64,000 nt of DNA from Streptomyces adelaidensis. Its GTDB lineage: Bacteria > Actinomycetota > Actinomycetes > Streptomycetales > Streptomycetaceae. The stretch is from NCBI RefSeq assembly GCF_016598475.1, contig NZ_JAEMUX010000009.1, positions 114,051 to 178,050 on the forward strand. Direction: 5' to 3'. Shown piece by piece: positions 43,604 through 52,473 of the stretch. Position numbers and translations under genes: made by a program. The notes beneath the pieces are model-generated. The model did no database searches and had not been told where the DNA came from. It saw nothing but the letters and a program-made list of their open reading frames with translations. The first letter of the stretch is position 1. Each line of letters starts with the position of its first letter.

Positions 43604-43744
43604 TTCGAAGTTTCGAAAGTTTTGACTGGGGCGGTCCTGCGAATCCCCGCTTCTTCCCGCCGTGTTGAGTTGGGCTTAACGTAGGAAGCGCTTGCTACGC
43701 GGGTCGGGTCTCCGCCGCGCGAGCGAGGCTGTTCGAAAATTTCA
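43604..43744. promoter_or_regulatory. CGAAANTTTCG-like and AAGCGCTT operators before the LacI gene
   Basis: The 263-bp gap holds CGAAGTTTCG (43606-43615), CGAAAGTTTTG (43614-43624) and CGAAAATTTCA (43734-43744), the last two one base off CGAAANTTTCG. It also holds AAGCGCTT (43686-43693). CGAA-N-TTCG palindromes have been described as operators of xylan genes in Streptomyces; AAGCGCTT also occurs at 209-216. Confidence 0.5.
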
Positions 43745-43782
43745 CCGGCCCTCGGGACAGGGCCCTGAAGGGTGGAGTCGCG

Positions 43783-44823
43783 ATGGTGCGTGGCGGGAGC
43801 GCGACGGCCGGGCCGACGCTGGCGGTGGTGGCGCGCGAGGCCGGGGTGTCCGTGCCGACGGCCTCGAAGGTGGTCAACGGCCGCGAGGACGTGGCCCCCG
43901 AGACCAGGCGCCGGGTCACCGAGGCGCTGGACCGGCTCGGCTATGTCCGCAGACCCCGGTTCGAGGCGTCGAAGTCACCGCGCATGGTCGACCTGGTGGT
44001 GCACTCGCTGGAGAACTCCTGGTCGGGCGCCGTCCTGCACGGCGTCGAACAGGCCGCCCACGACGCCGGCCTGGAGCTGGTGGTCTCGGCCGGGCTGACC
44101 CGCACCCGGGGCGCCCGCCCCGAACGCGGCTGGTTCGACAAGGTGGCCACCCGGGGCTCCGCGGGCGTGCTGTTCAACCTGGCCGAGCTGTCCCCCGCCC
44201 AGTACTCCTGGCTCACCCAGCACCAGATCCCGTTCGTGCTGATCGACCCGGTCCTCGAACCGCCGCCGGGCGTCATCTCGGTGGGCGCGGCCAACTGGCG
44301 GGGCGGGATGACCGCCACCGAGCATCTGCTGGCCCTGGGGCACGAGCGGATCGCCGTGATCGCCGGGTACCGGCGCAAGATGTGCAGCAGCGCCCGGGTC
44401 TCGGGCTACCGCTCGGCGCTGACGGCCGCCGGCCTCCCGTACCGGCCGGAGTACGTCCGCTACGGCAACTTCATGGAGACGACCGCCCGCCACCGTATGC
44501 TCCAGCTGCTCGATCTTCCCCAGCCGCCGACCGCCGTCTTCGTCTGCTCGGACAAGATGGCCCTCGGCACGTACGAGGCGCTGGGTGAGCGGGGGCTGCG
44601 GGTCCCGGACGACCTCAGTGTGGTCGGTTTCGACGACCTTCCCGAGGCCCGCTGGGCCACTCCCGCCCTGACCACCGTCCGCCAGCCGCTCTCCGAGATG
44701 GCCTCGACCGCGCTACGGCTGCTCGTGCGGATGATGGAGGGCGACCAACCGGAGGGCACGCGCACCGAGTTGTCGACGCGACTGGTGGAACGGGCGAGCA
44801 CGGGGGCGCCGCGCTCGTCCTGA
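43783..44823 (+). CDS. LacI-family regulator, probably of xylan/arabinan genes
   Basis: The product is 346 aa (ATG with GGTGGAG upstream). The HTH is TLAVVAREAGVSVPTASKVV and the hinge ALDRLGYVRRPRFEASKSPR. The sensor runs from MVDLVVHSLENSWSGAVLHG to LSVVGFDDLPEARWATPALT. It differs clearly from the two other LacI proteins here (VPTASKVVNG, GFDDLP). Together with the three CGAA-type palindromes upstream and the neighbouring importer/GH43 operon, it resembles xylan regulators such as BxlR/XlnR. Autoregulation is likely from the site positions. Confidence 0.85.
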   Translation: MVRGGSATAGPTLAVVAREAGVSVPTASKVVNGREDVAPETRRRVTEALDRLGYVRRPRFEASKSPRMVDLVVHSLENSWSGAVLHGVEQAAHDAGLELVVSAGLTRTRGARPERGWFDKVATRGSAGVLFNLAELSPAQYSWLTQHQIPFVLIDPVLEPPPGVISVGAANWRGGMTATEHLLALGHERIAVIAGYRRKMCSSARVSGYRSALTAAGLPYRPEYVRYGNFMETTARHRMLQLLDLPQPPTAVFVCSDKMALGTYEALGERGLRVPDDLSVVGFDDLPEARWATPALTTVRQPLSEMASTALRLLVRMMEGDQPEGTRTELSTRLVERASTGAPRSS

Positions 44824-44904
44824 ACGGGGGGTGGGATGGTGTCGGGGTTCGGACGAGATGGTTGCGGAGCACCCGCGTTCGGGTGAACGGTGGGCGTCGT
44901 CGGA

Positions 44905-44930
44905 CCGTACGCATAGTGATGGGCGTACGG
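44905..44930. terminator. Hairpin downstream of LacI gene
   Basis: CCGTACGC (44905-44912) and GCGTACGG (44923-44930) form a perfect 8-bp stem with a 10-base loop, 80 bases after the LacI stop and before the next gene. There is no T run, as usual at high GC. Confidence 0.5.
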
Positions 44931-45014
44931 GTGTGATGGCGGTGCCGCCGTCCCCGGCCCACTCCGCTCCACCAGCACTGAGCTCCACATGCTCCACAGG
45001 GAAGGACCTTCGGG

Positions 45015-46943
45015 TTGTCGCACACACGCTCTCCGCAGCTTCCGGAACCGACACCGGCACCGGATGACGACAAGGCCCCGGAGGACGCCGGCCCTCCGGA
45101 ACCGGAAGCGGTTACGGAGACCGAGGCAGAGGCAGAGGCAGAGGCAGAGGCAGAGGCAGAGGCAGAGGCCAAGCCAAAGGTCGAGGCCGAGGAGGACGGC
45201 GAGGCAGAGGTCGAGGCCGAGGAGGACGTCGAAATCCAGGCCGAGGCGGACGTAGAGGCCGAGGCCGAGCGCCCCTCACCCCCCTCCGGCCGGCGCGTCA
45301 AGCACCCCCGGGCCGCGCGCGCCGTCGCCTGGACGGTCACCGGGCTCGCCCTCGCACTCGTCGTGTTCGCGCTGCTCGTGCCGAACGACGTCACCGACCT
45401 CGGGTTCGGCCGTTTCCTGCGGATCCCTGCGGAGGGAATCCTCGTGGCGGCGCTGCTGCTCGTGCTGCCGCCGAAGGCGCGCCGCGTGGGAGTGGTGGTC
45501 GTCGGTGTGGTGCTCGGGCTGCTGGTGATCGTCAAGGTGCTGGACATGGGGTCGTACTGGACCCTCGACCGGCCGTTCGACCTGGTGCTGGACTGGATCC
45601 TGCTGGACGACGCGCAGTCGTTCATGAAGGACTCGCTGGGCGGCGCGGTCGCGCAGGCGGCCACGATCGGGGTGATCGCGCTGGCGCTCGCGCTGCCGGT
45701 GCTCATGACACTGGCGGTCGTGCGGATCAGCCGGCTGATGGTGCGCAACCGGCACACGGCGAGCCGTACGCTGCTCGTCCTGGGGACGGTCTGGATCACC
45801 TGCTCGACGCTGACGCTGGAGATCGCCGATGTGCCGGTGGCCTCGCACAGCGCGGCGACGCTCGTGGAGAACCGGATCGAGTCGGTGAGCGACGGGCTGA
45901 AGGACGGGGAGGCGTTCAAGAAGGAGGCGGCGGTGGACGCCTTCGCCGACGTACCGCCGGACCAGCTGCTGACGGGGCTGCGCGGCAAGGACGTACTGAT
46001 CACGTTCATCGAGAGCTACGGCCGCTCCGCGATCGACGACCCGCAGATGGGCGAACCGCTCGGCGAGACGCTCACGCAGAAGACGCGGGAGCTGGAGGAG
46101 GCCGGGTACGCGTCGCAGAGCGGCTGGCTGCGCTCCCCCATCACGGGCGCCGGCAGCTGGCTGGGCCACTCCACGTTCCTGTCCGGCCTGTGGATCAAGA
46201 ACCAGCAGCGTTACCGCAACCTCGTCTCCGGTGACCGTCTCACCCTCACCGAGGCGTTCCGCCGCACCGGTGCCTGGCGCACGGTCGGCATTGTGCCGGG
46301 CACCCAGAAGGCCTGGCCGGAGGGCAAGTACTTCGGTCTGGACCACATCTACGACTCCGACCAGCTCGGCTACCAGGGCCCGAAGTTCAGCTGGTCGACC
46401 ATGCCCGACCAGTACACGCTGAAGGCGTTCGAGGAGCTGGAGCACGGCAAGAAGGACCGCGAGCCGATGATGGCGGAGATCATCCTGACCTCCAGCCACA
46501 ACCCGTGGGCGCCCATCCCGAGCACGATCCCCGAGGACCAGGTCGGTGACGGCTCGGTCTACGACTCGCTCCAGAAGGCGGAGGGCAAGGACCCCAAGGA
46601 GGTCTGGCAGAACCCCTCCGACGTCCGTGACGAGTACCGCAAGTCCATCCAGTACTCGGTGTCCAGCATCGTCGACTACGTCGCGAAGTACGGCTCCAAG
46701 GACACCGTCCTGATCTTCCTCGGCGACCACCAGCCCAACAAGACGGTCACCGGTGACAACCCCAGCCACGACGTGCCCGTCTCGATCGTCGCACAGGACC
46801 CCGAGGTGCTGGAGAAGATCTCCGACTGGGGCTGGACGGACGGCCTCAAGCCGGCCGAGGACACCCCGGTATGGCGGATGGACAAGTTCCGCGACCGCTT
46901 CATGACGGCCTTCGGCCCGCAGCAGGCGGGCAGTACGTCCTAG
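45015..46943 (+). CDS. Membrane protein with extracellular sulfatase/phosphatase-fold domain
   Basis: The product (642 aa, TTG start with GGAAGGA upstream) begins with a 95-residue acidic, Pro/Glu/Ala-rich cytoplasmic region, including a seven- to eight-fold Glu-Ala run. Several membrane helices follow (AWTVTGLALALVVFALLVPN, GILVAALLLVLPP, VGVVVVGVVLGLLVIVKVLD, AATIGVIALALALPVLMTLA). The C-terminal half is a sulfatase / alkaline-phosphatase superfamily domain (DVLITFIESYGRSAIDDPQM, GSWLGHSTFLSGLWIKNQQR, DTVLIFLGDHQPNKTVTG with the metal-binding GDHQP). This is the architecture of LtaS-like lipoteichoic acid or phosphoglycerol transferases and related envelope enzymes. The Ser in ESYGRS is where LtaS has its nucleophilic Thr; that match is approximate. 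Substrate unknown. Confidence 0.75.
   Translation: MSHTRSPQLPEPTPAPDDDKAPEDAGPPEPEAVTETEAEAEAEAEAEAEAEAKPKVEAEEDGEAEVEAEEDVEIQAEADVEAEAERPSPPSGRRVKHPRAARAVAWTVTGLALALVVFALLVPNDVTDLGFGRFLRIPAEGILVAALLLVLPPKARRVGVVVVGVVLGLLVIVKVLDMGSYWTLDRPFDLVLDWILLDDAQSFMKDSLGGAVAQAATIGVIALALALPVLMTLAVVRISRLMVRNRHTASRTLLVLGTVWITCSTLTLEIADVPVASHSAATLVENRIESVSDGLKDGEAFKKEAAVDAFADVPPDQLLTGLRGKDVLITFIESYGRSAIDDPQMGEPLGETLTQKTRELEEAGYASQSGWLRSPITGAGSWLGHSTFLSGLWIKNQQRYRNLVSGDRLTLTEAFRRTGAWRTVGIVPGTQKAWPEGKYFGLDHIYDSDQLGYQGPKFSWSTMPDQYTLKAFEELEHGKKDREPMMAEIILTSSHNPWAPIPSTIPEDQVGDGSVYDSLQKAEGKDPKEVWQNPSDVRDEYRKSIQYSVSSIVDYVAKYGSKDTVLIFLGDHQPNKTVTGDNPSHDVPVSIVAQDPEVLEKISDWGWTDGLKPAEDTPVWRMDKFRDRFMTAFGPQQAGSTS
45123..45170 (+). 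repeat. Hexanucleotide repeat encoding Glu-Ala
   Basis: GAGGCA occurs seven times in a row plus one GAGGCC, in frame, inside the acidic N-terminal region of the membrane sulfatase-fold protein. Confidence 0.9.
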
Positions 46944-46947
46944 CAGC

Positions 46948-47607
46948 TCAACCGGACGTCCCCGCCTGGTTGTTCGGGGCTCCGTCGCCCCTCGGCGGCA
47001 GGTCGCCGCGTTCGATCGGCATGCCGCCGGGCGGGCGCGGATGCTTGCCGTCGTGGCGGGGCGGGAGGATGAAGGCCAGTTCGGCGTCGGTGGGGCGGTG
47101 GGCGGCGAGGGCGGCGGCGCGCAGGACGTCGCGGTCCACGGTCGCCGTGGCGGCGCTGATCCGGACGACGTGGCCGTCCTCCGGCACGGCGTACTCGTGC
47201 TCCCCCGCCGAGGTGCGGTACCAGGTCTCCCCGTCGCGTTCACAGGTGACCGACGTGCCCGTGCCCTGGCCGAGGGGCTGGTCCGGGCAGTTCTCGGCGT
47301 CCATCGTGCCGTGGTCGACGAGGATGAGGAGCTGGGCGCTGTTCTTCCACGACCAGTAGGCGGCGGCGAAGCCGTCGTCGCCGTACACGCCGACCGACTG
47401 ACGGGCGAGCGTGAATCCGGGGGACTCGGTGACATAGACGAATCCGGGCGTGAGGCCCAGCGCCTCGGCCCGGGCGTGGAGTTCGGCCCGGTCGGGGGCC
47501 GACATGAGGGGCTCCCGGCCCACGACCACGGCTTTCTCGTTCCCGCAGGCGGTGAGCAGCAACGGCAGCAACGCCAGGGGCAGCAGAACACGCGCGGTAC
47601 GGGGCAT
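46948..47607 (-). CDS. Hypothetical secreted lipoprotein
   Basis: The product (219 aa) has a clear lipobox (LLPLALLPLLLTACGNE, lipidated Cys near residue 22). The mature domain is about 170 residues of mixed strand and helix (GLTPGFVYVTESPGFTLARQ, GFAAAYWSWKNSAQLLILVD) with two Cys (ENCPDQP and VTCERDG) that could form a disulfide. The last 25 residues are Pro/Gly-rich. I do not recognise the family; similar short lipoproteins are common in streptomycetes. It is convergent with the sulfatase-fold gene, whose stop lies only 4 bases away. Confidence 0.75.
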   Translation of the reverse strand: MPRTARVLLPLALLPLLLTACGNEKAVVVGREPLMSAPDRAELHARAEALGLTPGFVYVTESPGFTLARQSVGVYGDDGFAAAYWSWKNSAQLLILVDHGTMDAENCPDQPLGQGTGTSVTCERDGETWYRTSAGEHEYAVPEDGHVVRISAATATVDRDVLRAAALAAHRPTDAELAFILPPRHDGKHPRPPGGMPIERGDLPPRGDGAPNNQAGTSG

Positions 47608-47836
47608 GCCCTATATCCTGCCGCACAGTTGTTCCACAGGTGAGCCAAAGGGTCCGTTCTCACGAGAGGCTCGCCTCGATCAATTCCGAACACGGGTTCA
47701 CAGGACACCCTTTAGGCTGCTGCCGTTGGTCATTTCATCAGGCCGACAGATCCAGGGGATCAGCGGATCAGGGGATGAGGGAGCCAGAGGATCTGGCGAC
47801 CCGGCATCACGGGGACGGGGACGGGGACGGGGATCG

Positions 47837-49531
47837 TTGAACAACGCGACTGAGGTGTTCCAGCCACTACAGGCGGACGATCCGGTCCAGGTGGCCGGTT
47901 ATCGCCTCGCCGCCCGGCTCGGCGCGGGTGGCATGGGCCGGGTCTATCTGTCGCACACCCAGGGCGGCCGACCGGTGGCGATCAAGGTGATCCGCCCGGA
48001 GCTGGCCGACGACCCGGTCTTCCGGCGGCGGTTCCACCGGGAGATCAAGGCGGCCCAGCGGGTCCGGGGCGCGTACACCGCCGAGCTGATCGACGCCGAC
48101 GCGGACGGTGTACCACCCTGGCTGGCCACGCTCTACGTACCCGGGCCCTCCCTCGCGGAGGCCGTCGCCCGGCACGGACCGCTGCCGGTGCCGGCGGTGC
48201 TGTGGCTGATGGCCGGGGTGGCCGAGGCGCTCCAGGCCATCCACGGCGCGGGCATCGTGCACCGTGACCTGAAGCCGTCGAACGTGCTGCTGGCCGCCGA
48301 CGGGCCCCGGGTGATCGACTTCGGTATCTCGCTGGCCTCCGGCATCACCTCGCACACGGCCACGGGCACGGCCGCCGGCACGCCCCAGTTCATGGCGCCC
48401 GAGCAGGCGACCGGGGGTGAGGTCACGGCGGCGACCGATGCATTCGCGCTCGGCCAGACGGCGGCCTTCGCGGCCCTGGGTGAGCCGCTGTACGGGGACG
48501 GCCCGTCGGTCAGTGTGCTGTACCGGATCGTGCACTCGGAACCCGACCTGTCCCGGCTGCCCGCACAGCTACGCCCCCTGCTCGCCCGGTGCCTGGCCGC
48601 CGATCCGGCGCAGCGGGCCACCCTCGCGGAGGTCGTCGAATGGTGCCGGCAGCGGCTGGGCCGGGACGCCGACGCGGGCGGCGGACCCGCCGTGTGGCGG
48701 GAGGTCGCCGGCCCGCAGGTGACGGTTCCGTCCCCGGTCCCGGCGCCGACCCCGGTACACCCGATGCCGCTGATCGCGCCGGTACGCCCTATGGGGGCGA
48801 CGAGGCCCATGGGTCCGACAGGGCTGATGGGGCCCGCCGGGCTGACGGGCCCGGAGCGCCCGATGGACCCGGAGGAGCGGCGGGCCCGCCGGCGCCGTAC
48901 CGCGTTGATCACGGCCGTCGCCGTGACCACGGGTGCGCTGCTGGTGACGGGCCTGGCGTGGACCGTCCTGGAGGGAGCGAACCGGCTCCTCAACCGGGAC
49001 TCCTCCTCGTCCTCCTCCTCGTCCTCCTCCTCGACGCCCGGCCCGACAGCGTCCGGACGGTCGTCGGGGTCCTCATCAGGTTCCTCGTCGGCCGGCGGCG
49101 CCGACCGAACACCGGAGGGAGCGAGCCCCTCCCCGACCGAGCCCGAGCAGCCCCGGCCCACCGCGTACCCCCAACGGTTCCTGAACGAGAAGAACTCCCT
49201 GGGCATCAGGAAGCCGATCGACCGCGAGGACCGCAAGGGGGACATCCGTTTCAGCTGCGAGGAGCCGAGCTGCGCGCTGGAGAGCGACACCAGCGTGATC
49301 ACCATGCTGTTCGCCGATCCGGGCGCCGGCCTCGACACCTGCCGTATCGCCCTCACCGGCGCCACGAGCCACAGCTTCACCCTGGCCGCGGCGGCGGCCG
49401 GCAGCGAGTTCTGCGTCAAGCACCCGTCCGGGGACATCGCGCTGCTCGTGATCCAGACGAAGTCGACCGCGCTGCCCGACAGCGGTGTCAGCTTCGTGAG
49501 CGCGGACATGACGGTCTGGCGGGCGGAGTAG
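47837..49531 (+). CDS. Transmembrane Ser/Thr protein kinase (PknB type)
   Basis: The product is 564 aa from TTG 47837; the frame is open from 47450, but that upstream part is low-complexity and the kinase domain begins right after 47837. The kinase domain (about 20-275) has the Gly-rich loop LGAGGMGRVY, Lys50 (VAIKV), the catalytic Asp144 (VHRDLKPSNV), DFG at 161-163 and APEQ. A Pro/Met-rich juxtamembrane linker, one helix (ALITAVAVTTGALLVTGLAW), an eleven-Ser run and an extracellular domain with three Cys (SCEEPSC, EFC) follow. It presumably senses an outside signal and phosphorylates cytoplasmic proteins. GGGGAC repeats sit at the ribosome-binding region. Confidence 0.9.
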   Translation: MNNATEVFQPLQADDPVQVAGYRLAARLGAGGMGRVYLSHTQGGRPVAIKVIRPELADDPVFRRRFHREIKAAQRVRGAYTAELIDADADGVPPWLATLYVPGPSLAEAVARHGPLPVPAVLWLMAGVAEALQAIHGAGIVHRDLKPSNVLLAADGPRVIDFGISLASGITSHTATGTAAGTPQFMAPEQATGGEVTAATDAFALGQTAAFAALGEPLYGDGPSVSVLYRIVHSEPDLSRLPAQLRPLLARCLAADPAQRATLAEVVEWCRQRLGRDADAGGGPAVWREVAGPQVTVPSPVPAPTPVHPMPLIAPVRPMGATRPMGPTGLMGPAGLTGPERPMDPEERRARRRRTALITAVAVTTGALLVTGLAWTVLEGANRLLNRDSSSSSSSSSSSTPGPTASGRSSGSSSGSSSAGGADRTPEGASPSPTEPEQPRPTAYPQRFLNEKNSLGIRKPIDREDRKGDIRFSCEEPSCALESDTSVITMLFADPGAGLDTCRIALTGATSHSFTLAAAAAGSEFCVKHPSGDIALLVIQTKSTALPDSGVSFVSADMTVWRAE

Positions 49532-49608
49532 GCACTGTCCGGAGCCCTGCCCGGAGGCCGCCCGGCGACGTGTCCGATTCCTTCAAGACCCACCACCCCC
49601 GCCCCTCC

Positions 49609-49614
49609 TACGGT
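49609..49614 (+). promoter_or_regulatory. -10 element of probable leaderless VOC gene
   Basis: TACGGT ends 6 bases before the ATG at 49621, and no ribosome site is visible. Confidence 0.4.
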
Positions 49615-49620
49615 GGCCGC

Positions 49621-50022
49621 ATGACTCCACGACTGGATGCGATCGGGATGGTGGCCTCGGACATGGCCGCCTCCGTCACCTTCTACCGCAGGCTCGGCTT
49701 CGACTTCCCCGAGGGGGCCGAGGACCTGCCGCACGCCGAGGCGCGACTCCCCGGCGGGCTGCGGCTGTTGCTCGACACCGAGGAGACCGTGCGTTCCTTC
49801 CACCCCCAGTACGTCCCGGGGAAGGGCGGCGGCGCCGGGCTGGCCCTGCTGTGCGACAGTCCCGCCGAAGTGGACGCGGTGTACGAGGAGTTGGTGGGCG
49901 CCGGGTACCAGGGCGAGCTGAAGCCGTGGGACGCGGTGTGGGGCCAGCGGTACGCCGTGATCCTCGACCCCGACGGCAACGGGGTGGACCTCTTCGCGCC
50001 GCTACCGTCCGCCGCCGAGTAG
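49621..50022 (+). CDS. VOC-family (glyoxalase/bleomycin-resistance fold) protein
   Basis: The product (133 aa) is a paired beta-alpha-beta-beta-beta fold: [20 protein letters not shown] at the start and [20 protein letters not shown] at the end, which is the typical VOC finish with a metal-ligand-like position. It may be a small dioxygenase, isomerase or drug-binding protein. Its end overlaps, on the other strand, the last 21 bases of an AraC-family gene, and the pair may be functionally linked. Confidence 0.85.
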   Translation: MTPRLDAIGMVASDMAASVTFYRRLGFDFPEGAEDLPHAEARLPGGLRLLLDTEETVRSFHPQYVPGKGGGAGLALLCDSPAEVDAVYEELVGAGYQGELKPWDAVWGQRYAVILDPDGNGVDLFAPLPSAAE

Positions 50023-50691
50023 CTCTCCGAGCGGCAGGCCCGCCAACTCGCGTACATCACGCGCCAGATGGGCCTGGTCGGCGTATCCGGTCCGGGCCGC
50101 CGTCTCGGCGTACGGCACGCCGGTGCGGGCCAGGACGAGCGCCCGCTGCAGTCGCAGCACCCGGGCCAGTGTCTTGGGCCCGTATCCGAACGCGGCGAGG
50201 GACCTGCGGTGCAACTGCCGGGCTCCGAGGCCGAGTTCGTCGGCGGTCGCCGCGACCGGGCGGCCCGCGTCGAGGGCGGCGACGACCCGGCGCAGCAGCG
50301 GATCGGGGCGGCCGGCATCGGCCGCCCGCTCCAGGGCCACTTCTTCGAGCCCGCTCGCCGGATCGGCCGCCGCGTTCACCCGGGCGGTGAACCGTCGTAC
50401 GACGGCGGCGGGCCACAGCTCGGCCAGCTCCACGCGCCGGTCGCGCAGTTCGTGCGCGGGCACACCGAGGTAGGTGGGCGCGGTGCCGGGGTAGAAGCGC
50501 AGGCCGGCCCAGGGACCGGGTGCGTCTTCGGTGACGTGCGCCCGGGTGTCGGGCCCGGCGACCGACAGCCCGCCGTCGTTCCACAACAGGTCCATGCACC
50601 CGTCGGGCAGGACGAGCCCCGCACCGCCGCCGGACGGCGCATTGGTCCACACCACCGCCCCGGCGAGCCGGGAAGCCCTTTCGACGTACAC
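50002..50691 (-). CDS. AraC-family transcriptional regulator
   Basis: The product (229 aa, GTG start) has an N-terminal sensing domain ([20 protein letters not shown], then [20 protein letters not shown]), as in the DUF6597-type AraC proteins. The C-terminal double HTH is [20 protein letters not shown] and [20 protein letters not shown]. It is convergent with and overlaps the VOC gene by 21 bases. Target genes are not evident. Confidence 0.85.
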   Translation of the reverse strand: MYVERASRLAGAVVWTNAPSGGGAGLVLPDGCMDLLWNDGGLSVAGPDTRAHVTEDAPGPWAGLRFYPGTAPTYLGVPAHELRDRRVELAELWPAAVVRRFTARVNAAADPASGLEEVALERAADAGRPDPLLRRVVAALDAGRPVAATADELGLGARQLHRRSLAAFGYGPKTLARVLRLQRALVLARTGVPYAETAARTGYADQAHLARDVRELAGLPLGELLGGGR

Positions 50692-50791
50692 ACCGACGAG
50701 GCTACGCCCGCGGCCCTGCCGGTCTCAGGGGAAGGTGTGACCGCCGGCCCCGAGCGATGCGGGGCGGCGGCGGGGACGTTGGTCGTCCCCC

Positions 50792-51916
50792 TTAGTCCTC
50801 CCCCTTCTTCACAGGTGACCGCAGCCTCGACGTCACGTCCTCCGGCGGCAGGAAGCGCGACCAGCGCTCGGGGAACTCCGAGGGCATGTCCGGGTCCTCG
50901 GGGTCGTAGGAGCGGGCCGCGGCGGCACGGGCGACGTACTCGGCGGCCTGTTCCTCGCGGAGGCGCTCGTTGGCGGCGCGGGCCGCGGCGGTGGCGGCGG
51001 CGGGCCACACGCGGTCGATGGCGGCGTTGACGGCGGCGCCGACCAGTACCGCGAAGGCGCCCACGCCGATCCACAGGAGCACCGCGACGGCGGCGGCCAG
51101 GGAGCCGTAGATCGTCGCTCCCTCGACCGTGTTGCTGAGGTAGATACGGAGCAGGAAACTGCCGAGCACCCACATGCCGAGGGCCACGAGGGCGCCCGGC
51201 ACGTCCTCGACCCAGGGCGAGCGGACCGGCACCGACACGTGGTACAGGGTCGTCAGGAAGACGATGGACAGGAGGATCACCACGGGCCAGTAGAGGACCT
51301 GGACGACGGTCGCCGACCACGGGACGATCCGGACGACGGCGTCGGGCCCGGCGACCATCAGGGGCAGGGCGACGGAGCCGATCAGCAGCGCCACGAGGAA
51401 GAGCAGGAAGGCCATGAGGCGGGTCTTGACGATGCCGCGGACGCCGTCGAGGCCGTACATGACGGTGATGGTGTCGATGAAGACGTTCACCGCCCGCGAG
51501 CCGGACCACAGGGCGAACAGGAAGCCTATGGAGATGACGTCGGGGCGGCCGCCCTTCATCACGTCGTCCAGGATCGGCTGCGCGATCTCGGCGACGCCCT
51601 TGTCGGACAGGATGGTGCGCGAGGCCTCCAGGAGGTTGAGCTCCAGGCTGGCGATGGTGTCGGCGCCGGTCCAGTCGTCGACGTAGCCGAGCAGGCCGAT
51701 CATGCTGAGCAGCAGCGGCGGCACGGAGAGCAGCGTGAAGAACGCCGCCTCGGCCGCGAGGCCCAGGATGCGGTACTCGATGCAGGAGTTGACGGTGTCC
51801 TTCAGGAGCAGCCAGGCGGTCCTGCGCTTGGAGACGTCCCGGTAGAGGGCACGCGCGCGGTGGAGACGCCCATGGGGGCTCTCGGGTGTTCGAGGTGACT
51901 GACTTGCTGGCTGCAC
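50792..51916 (-). CDS. YihY/BrkB-family membrane protein
   Basis: The product (374 aa, GTG start) has the YihY/virulence-factor BrkB fold with six helices. Examples are AAEAAFFTLLSVPPLLLSMI, TRLMAFLLFLVALLIGSVAL, VLYWPVVILLSIVFLTTLYH, ALVALGMWVLGSFLLRIYLS and GSLAAAVAVLLWIGVGAFAV. The 60-residue C-terminal tail is charged and cytoplasmic. The function of the family is not settled; transport or envelope roles have been suggested. It is divergent from the diaminopropionate cluster with a 557-bp gap and is probably not part of it. Confidence 0.9.
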   Translation of the reverse strand: MQPASQSPRTPESPHGRLHRARALYRDVSKRRTAWLLLKDTVNSCIEYRILGLAAEAAFFTLLSVPPLLLSMIGLLGYVDDWTGADTIASLELNLLEASRTILSDKGVAEIAQPILDDVMKGGRPDVISIGFLFALWSGSRAVNVFIDTITVMYGLDGVRGIVKTRLMAFLLFLVALLIGSVALPLMVAGPDAVVRIVPWSATVVQVLYWPVVILLSIVFLTTLYHVSVPVRSPWVEDVPGALVALGMWVLGSFLLRIYLSNTVEGATIYGSLAAAVAVLLWIGVGAFAVLVGAAVNAAIDRVWPAAATAAARAANERLREEQAAEYVARAAAARSYDPEDPDMPSEFPERWSRFLPPEDVTSRLRSPVKKGED

Positions 51917-52050
51917 GCCCTAAAGGTATCCGGCCGGGCGCGCCGCCCTCACCTCCTGGTGCCGTCGACCGGGCAGGGCCCCGCGTGCGGCGCACCCTTC
52001 CCTCGGGTCGCGTCACGGGGCAGCAATCGAAGGGAAACCCAGCAGAAAAC

Positions 52051-52075
52051 AAAAGGTGATTCCGAATCGCCTTTT
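52051..52075. terminator. Hairpin in the gap before the biosynthetic cluster
   Basis: The arms 52051-52062 and 52064-52075 (AAAAGGTGATTC with GAATCGCCTTTT) pair with one G-T. The 3' arm ends in TTTT followed by C, so it could end transcription rightwards before the cluster. The rest of the 557-bp gap 51917-52473 is AT-richer than its surroundings and shows no gene. Confidence 0.45.
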
Positions 52076-52244
52076 CTGTCATGCACGTGCTGGCCGAATC
52101 AATGGGGCGTCAGAAGTGGAACGTTCGAGCGTGTTTGTACCCACACTTTGGAAAGTTCCCCGCTGAAGCACCCTTTCGGGCCCGGTCCGACAGGTCGGAA
52201 GAGATCAGGAAAGGGGCGGGAAAGCGTCAATTACCCGACCTCTC

Positions 52245-52273
52245 TTGACCTGTTCCGAATGTACCGAAAGAAT
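52245..52273 (+). promoter_or_regulatory. Candidate promoter of the diaminopropionate/NRPS cluster
   Basis: -35 TTGACC (52245-52250), a 17-bp spacer and -10 AAGAAT (52268-52273) would start transcription near 52280, leaving a leader of about 190 bases before the ATG at 52474. No repressor dyad is obvious. Confidence 0.45.
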
Positions 52274-52473
52274 CCGGATTGCATTCCGTTGCACCCTCCT
52301 GGACCAGGCCCGGGCGCAGCGCACCTCGGGGGATTCGCGCAGGCTGCGACCAGGCCTGATCAATTCCGCCACATCCGTCACCGCTCCATCCCCTCCCTCC
52401 TTCTGTCATTCCGCGCGCCGTCCCGTTCACCCCCGGGCGCCTTCCATCGCAATACCTGTCGCGGAGAAATCAA

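Noticed and set aside
47450..47836. N-terminal extension of the Ser/Thr kinase to 47450
   Set aside because: The added residues are Arg/Gly-rich with GGGGAC repeats, and the kinase domain starts right after TTG 47837, which has a GGGGA ribosome site.
52051..52075. Hairpin at 52051-52075 as a riboswitch before the cluster
   Set aside because: It is a single short stem upstream of the likely promoter at 52245, so it would not be part of the leader RNA.
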